Shown piece after piece: positions 60,173 to 64,000 of a stretch of DNA of 64,000 nucleotides; position 1 is the first letter of the stretch; each line of letters opens with the position of its first letter. The notes beneath the pieces are model-generated. The model ran no database searches. It was not told where the DNA came from and saw only the letters and a program-made list of their open reading frames with translations. Position numbers and translations under genes: made by a program. Location of the stretch: the NCBI GenBank assembly GCA_037039925.1, contig JAXRKP010000067.1:203501-267500 (forward strand), in the 5' to 3' direction. Source of the stretch: Doris montereyensis (Eukaryota > Mollusca > Gastropoda > Nudibranchia > Dorididae).

Positions 60173-60415
60173 ATTATTACAAATCTTTTTAGTAAATGTG
60201 GATCCCGATATCACCCCAGGCAAAAACATGCTTTCAAAACTATGGTGCACTTTTTACTGTAACAGAGCTGTGAGACAAATTAGCGTTATACACATCAGAT
60301 GATTTGTCGTTGGCTTATACCATTGTTGTAAGGATGTATTAAAGACATATAAGATAATTCAACTACCTTTCTAGAGAAAAGATCAAAGTTATGCCTGCGC
60401 AATATTTCAACTCAC

Positions 60416-61513
60416 CGTTGATTCGCTGTCCCTGATGAGGAAATCTCCGTCTTGGGCGAATTTGGTCAGGATGTCCTCACACTGATTGCGTGAAATTTTG
60501 CCGTAATACCAGTCCTTGTCGGCCAGGGGGCCGGACACGTGAAACTGTTTGCGGCCGGCCAGGGCCAAGGCAGCGATTGAGTTGTTGGAAATGGAGGAAA
60601 TGGACTGCGACTGAGACTGGGGGTTGGAAGAGGAAGTGGACGTCGCCCCGGTCACTGCCCTCCTCTCCCGACGAAGCCGTCGCCGGGCCGACATAGTTGG
60701 TGGGCACGACGCCCGTCTCGCCCCGGGAGTTGCGCACGGAGAGCCAGTCGAGTCGGGCTCCCAGGCCATGACCTCCAGACGTTCGCCTTTCTCGCAGCTG
60801 AGCTCACTAGAGTTTTTGCCCGTGAAGGGTAGAGGGTGAGGACGACGTCGGACGAGCTGTGGGAAGGCGAGGACTGCGACTTGGCCTCGGCCGGGTGGAA
60901 ATACAAAGGTTGCCGTCCTGTCCGTTGCCGCCGTCCCCGTGTCCCGAGGAGGCCGAGCTGAGCTCTTCAACGTAGTTGGATGGAAACCAGCCGACGGTGC
61001 CGTCGTCCTTCCTTCCCCGCCACCAGCCGTCGCTGGACTTTTCTATCACCATGATGCACTCTCCTTTGAGCAAGGAAATCTCGTCCGTCCTCTGGGCCGT
61101 GTAGAGGTACTTGGAGCACGCTGGCACGCACTGTCCCAACTGGAAGGTTTCCGTGGTGTTGTTCACATTGTTGCCGTTAGTTCTCGTGCGGAGTGAGACG
61201 TCGCCGTTGTTGAGAGAAGGGCTGGGGCAGGGAGCCGTCTGCTTACCACCGCCGCCACCGTCCGACTTCTTCTTTCCGCCGTGCTTTTTAGGATGGTGGA
61301 GAAGAGCGACGCCTTGGGCTTCACCACTTTGACAAAGTTGGACGGGACGAAGCCCTCCCGGCCTGTGTCCGGGGACCGGACCTTCCACCAGTCCTTGGTG
61401 TCGTCCACCAGGAGCAGACGTTCCCCTTTGCGCATGGTCAGCTCAAGAGCATTCTCCGCCCGGTAGTCGTACTTGGCAGCCACGAGCTGAGTCTCCTGCT
61501 GGCCCTCGGCCAT
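60416..61513 (-). CDS. Nck adaptor, first coding exon: SH3-SH3-SH3 and first half of SH2
   Basis: Nck proteins are cytoplasmic adaptors: the SH2 domain binds phosphotyrosine on activated receptors and the SH3 domains recruit proline-rich actin regulators such as N-WASP and PAK. From ATG 61513 (MAEGQQ) SH3-1 spans about residues 8-64 (VAAKYDYRAENALEL, DWWKVRS, GFVPSNFVKV). SH3-2 covers about 130-186 (SKYLYTAQRTDEISLLKGE, SDGWWRGRK, VGWFPSNYVEE), SH3-3 about 222-276 (VLTLYP, KNSSELSCEKGERLEVMAWE, DWLSVRNSRGETGVVPTNYV), and SH2 starts at about 336 (DWYYGKISRNQCEDIL, GDFLIRDSES with the binding arginine). Linkers are Ser/Gln/Gly-rich and longer than in human NCK1 (377 residues); the total would be near 440. 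Five frame shifts occur, near 61287, 60908, 60828, 60750 and 60640-60660. The donor is ACG/GTGAGT in phase 0. An acceptor (TTTCTTCTTTTTCGCCAG) ends at 61527, leaving a 13-nt leader, so an upstream untranslated exon is expected. Confidence 0.93.
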
Positions 61514-61559
61514 GTTGGCAACCCGCCTGGCGAAAAAGAAGAAATAGGAAACAAATTAA

Positions 61560-61860
61560 CACTACGTGTTTTTGGTGATTTTTTTTCAAAATTTACCCTG
61601 TCCGTCAAATGCTGTGATCTCAGAGTAAAAGTAAGAGGTAGCAACAAGTTTAACAGAAATTTATCTAATCCAACATATGTGGTGAACTACTGAGTGTAAA
61701 TTGAGAGTTTTGGTTGTTTGTTTCACTGGAATTACCTCATCCACCATACACGATGATCTCAACGTAAGATATGAGGAATGTGCAAGACGAAAGAAATGTG
61801 AAATAGTGACAGGAAAGAGGTAGGATCTACCAATGGTACCCACCAAACGAAAAAGTCCTC
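61560..61860 (+). repeat. Family C fragments, two
   Basis: A partial copy at 61585-61650 (TTTACCCTGTCCGTCAAATG; GTGATCTCAGAGTAAA) and a fuller one at 61710-61850 (TTTGTTTCACTGGAATTACC; GATGATCTCAACGTAAGAT; GTAGGATCTACCAATGG). Both are diverged. Confidence 0.65.
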
Positions 61861-62655
61861 ATTTTACACTACAAGACAAAAGTTTATTTGTTGTCTGTTT
61901 GATTTATGTTTTATTTTTGGGTTTTTCCCATACACACATACATACATAATTATATATACACACATGACAGTCCCCCCCTCCAACCAAAGAAAAAGAAAAA
62001 GAATTATTACAACCACCACCACCACTGGTGTCTGTAGGAGCATGACGAAAATGACGACACACAGTGAGTCTTACATCCAAGGGCAGCCCAGTCGCAGGTA
62101 TTGTCCCACACGCGGCCACTCCAGGTCGGTGTTCATGGTTGACTGACTGGCTGTTATCTACTGTCTCCTCCCACCACCACCACAACCGCGGTTCTCAAAG
62201 TTCTCTGACACACTAACTAACTAACACACACACACACACACAGTCCCTTGAATTGAACAAGACGGGATTAATTCAAACAACAACACACTAAATCCATTCA
62301 CGGTCCAGACACCGCCAACTGCACTATGAACGGTAACTCTCTCGAATCACCCACTTCCAAAATGTATGGTTATCTCCCTTATTGTTTCCATCCTCGTCGC
62401 AAAGTTCACTTCGAAAGCATTATAGTAATCTAGTGTCACACACAACACACATGGAGAAAAAGATCAATTAATTCAACCATCGAAACAGTGTTCTCCTCGT
62501 ACCACAGGGCAGGCGGTTATCGGAAATACGCGGCAAGCCGATGAAGTCAAGAAAGAAAGAAAAACTACAAACAAACAACGAAACAAATAAATACTCGGAT
62601 TGGGAAAGTCGTCTTTGATAACACATGAGGCACAGCGAGCGGCAAACCTTCTCAC
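61861..62655. other. 5' side of Nck; no exon identified
   Basis: Should contain intron or promoter sequence of Nck. CA run at 62223-62241, CCACCA-type run at 62012-62030 and 62165-62185. No CpG-rich promoter block or upstream exon was identified with confidence. Confidence 0.4.
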
Positions 62656-62965
62656 TTCGAGGAGGACTCGGTAATCCAGAGGCAAGGTGCCGGCTTATTA
62701 ACCAAAAAAGTAGTGGATTCGAGCCCCGCCAACGGCTCGAATTCTTTTAGAGCAAAATATATCCCCCCCCCCCCGGTCCAGGAAGATGGATCGACACCTA
62801 ATACCAAGGAGACGGACGATAAAAAAGGAGGACCCGTGTGCATATCACAACACTCTGTGCACGTTAAAAACCCCTTGGTTATTTACAGGGCAGTCCAGGC
62901 AAAATTAAAAATCCTACAAAAACCCCGAGATCACCTTAGGGTGTGGATAAATCATATCAAATCAA
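62656..62965 (+). mobile_element. SINE-B, plus strand
   Basis: Head GACTCGGTAATCCAGAGGCA, B-box-like GTGGATTCGAGCCCC, C-run then GGTCCAGGAAGATGGATCGA, body CACAACACTCTGTGCACGTT, and 3' part CCCCGAGATCACCTTAGG then AAATCATATCAAATCAA. Confidence 0.8.
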
Positions 62966-64000
62966 TTCTCAAATAGAAAAATAGACTCTGACCGCGAAAA
63001 CTACTTCTAACTCGCACAGACAGCCGTAATATTCCGGAAAGCAATCCTAATGTAACTTGAATAAATCCTCTTTAATGGTACGAAGTAACGAAGAGTCCGC
63101 CAGAAACTCAGAATTGCGTCTTTGGACACGTGAACAAGGAGAAACGAAAGAAGTAGGATCTAACAGTAGTTTCCGCTAACCCCTCCTCCCCCCTCCCCCA
63201 CTCCACCTCACCCCAAAATGAGGCTAAAAACAAGATTTCATTAGACTAATTGAGATGTGTCCCCAATCCCCCTTTTTTTGGGTTCCCAATCGGAAAGTAT
63301 CAAAATGGCCTCGCAGTCAACAAAGACGGTTGCCCTAAACCGTGTCTTCTGACGTAATGCTGGTCCTAAAGAATCAGCTCAATGTTGGCGATTTGTGTTG
63401 CAACGTCACTCCATACAAATTGATCATGTGCTAGATAGAGTCTTCAAAGCAAATAGGTCTCTTTCTGTTTTCAGTTGTACTGGTATGTTTGTGTCTTCTC
63501 CATTCGGGTTTCGGTGTTCCTGAGGCTGCATGTAAGTACATGTATATTATATTTTGTGTGGTTTTTCAAATCGTGGTTGAGTGACGTCGGCAATGAATGA
63601 TGTCGGTGTTCTTGCTTCGTATTTCGGTCCCAACGCTTAACTTCCGTGGAAATCAGGAAATATGAAATTAATATTATCATAAACTACACAGGTAGAAACA
63701 GGGTGGTGCCGAGGAATTAAAACGTTCCGATGTGCGTGCGTGCGTGCGTGTGTGTGTGTGTGCGCGCGCGTGTGCGTTTTGCATAACGAGAGGTTTCAAT
63801 TTACCGTTAGTAGATCTGTGAAAAAGTTTGTCCCCTTCAAGTGGAGATGGGAAATACAGTTGTGCTGTACGTTGTTTTGCTGCCGTTAGTTTCGTAGAAG
63901 ACCAACCAGCACTGCAAGACAACATACGATACTGCAACTGTCAGAACACTATCGGGGAAATGGGGGCGTGGGGGTGGTGGAGCCTATGAACTCTACTGTG
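62966..64000. other. No gene recognised
   Basis: A degenerate family C end is at 63115-63170 (GAAAGAAGTAGGATCTAACA). C-rich patch at 63180-63215; GTGC/GCGC-rich alternating purine-pyrimidine tract at 63735-63777 (Z-DNA-prone). 63530-63620 is GC-richer but without coding signal. Confidence 0.45.

Noticed and set aside
60490..60839. Plus-strand open frames opposite Nck
   Set aside because: Shadows of the GC-rich SH3/SH2 coding sequence; no conserved domain in that direction.

Overview
The window reads as nuclear DNA of an animal, most likely a gastropod or other mollusc. Exons are short and bounded by GT/AG sites, introns are long, and two metazoan gene families are recognisable. Most of the sequence is tRNA-derived SINEs, a CR1-like LINE, small DNA transposons, tandem repeats and very long GA/CT tracts. 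The mollusc call is an inference from the style of the repeats; no species can be named from sequence alone.

Three genes are supported. (1) On the minus strand, 2.2-5.0 kb, lie three phase-compatible exons of an SLC16-type (monocarboxylate transporter-like) membrane carrier; its last membrane segments are not in the window. (2) On the plus strand, 23.5-35.9 kb, five short exons join with matching phases into one open reading frame of a gene I do not recognise. (3) On the minus strand, 58.0-61.5 kb, lies a nearly complete Nck adaptor gene (three SH3 domains and one SH2 domain) in two coding exons. The Nck exons and SLC16 exon 2 carry seven single-step frame breaks between otherwise intact domains. 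Six of the seven are explained by one missing base, which points to consensus errors in a draft long-read assembly rather than gene death.

The rest is repeat landscape. I define families by comparing copies within the window: SINE-A (tRNA-like head, conserved 3' end rich in GGGATAAGCTC-like text), SINE-B (tRNA-like head, AAATC-repeat tail), SINE-D (two copies), and family C, a short element of about 130-150 bp with roughly 19 copies. There are also a pogo/Tigger-like element with TA target duplication (17298-18290), a 2.15-kb inverted-repeat element with an ATAA target duplication (20041-22193) and a decayed CR1/Jockey-type LINE (31386-33030). More than a dozen minisatellites are present, including a 2-kb array of about 85-bp units (37.3-39.4 kb) and a 1.7-kb GT-rich array (33.6-35.4 kb). 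Several tandem arrays were clearly born inside dispersed elements.

The three genes have no evident functional link; they are neighbours on a chromosome, not an operon. I found no rRNA, tRNA gene, CRISPR array or convincing new biological system. The points most worth following up are the frame breaks, the anonymous gene, and the nested or expanded repeat structures.
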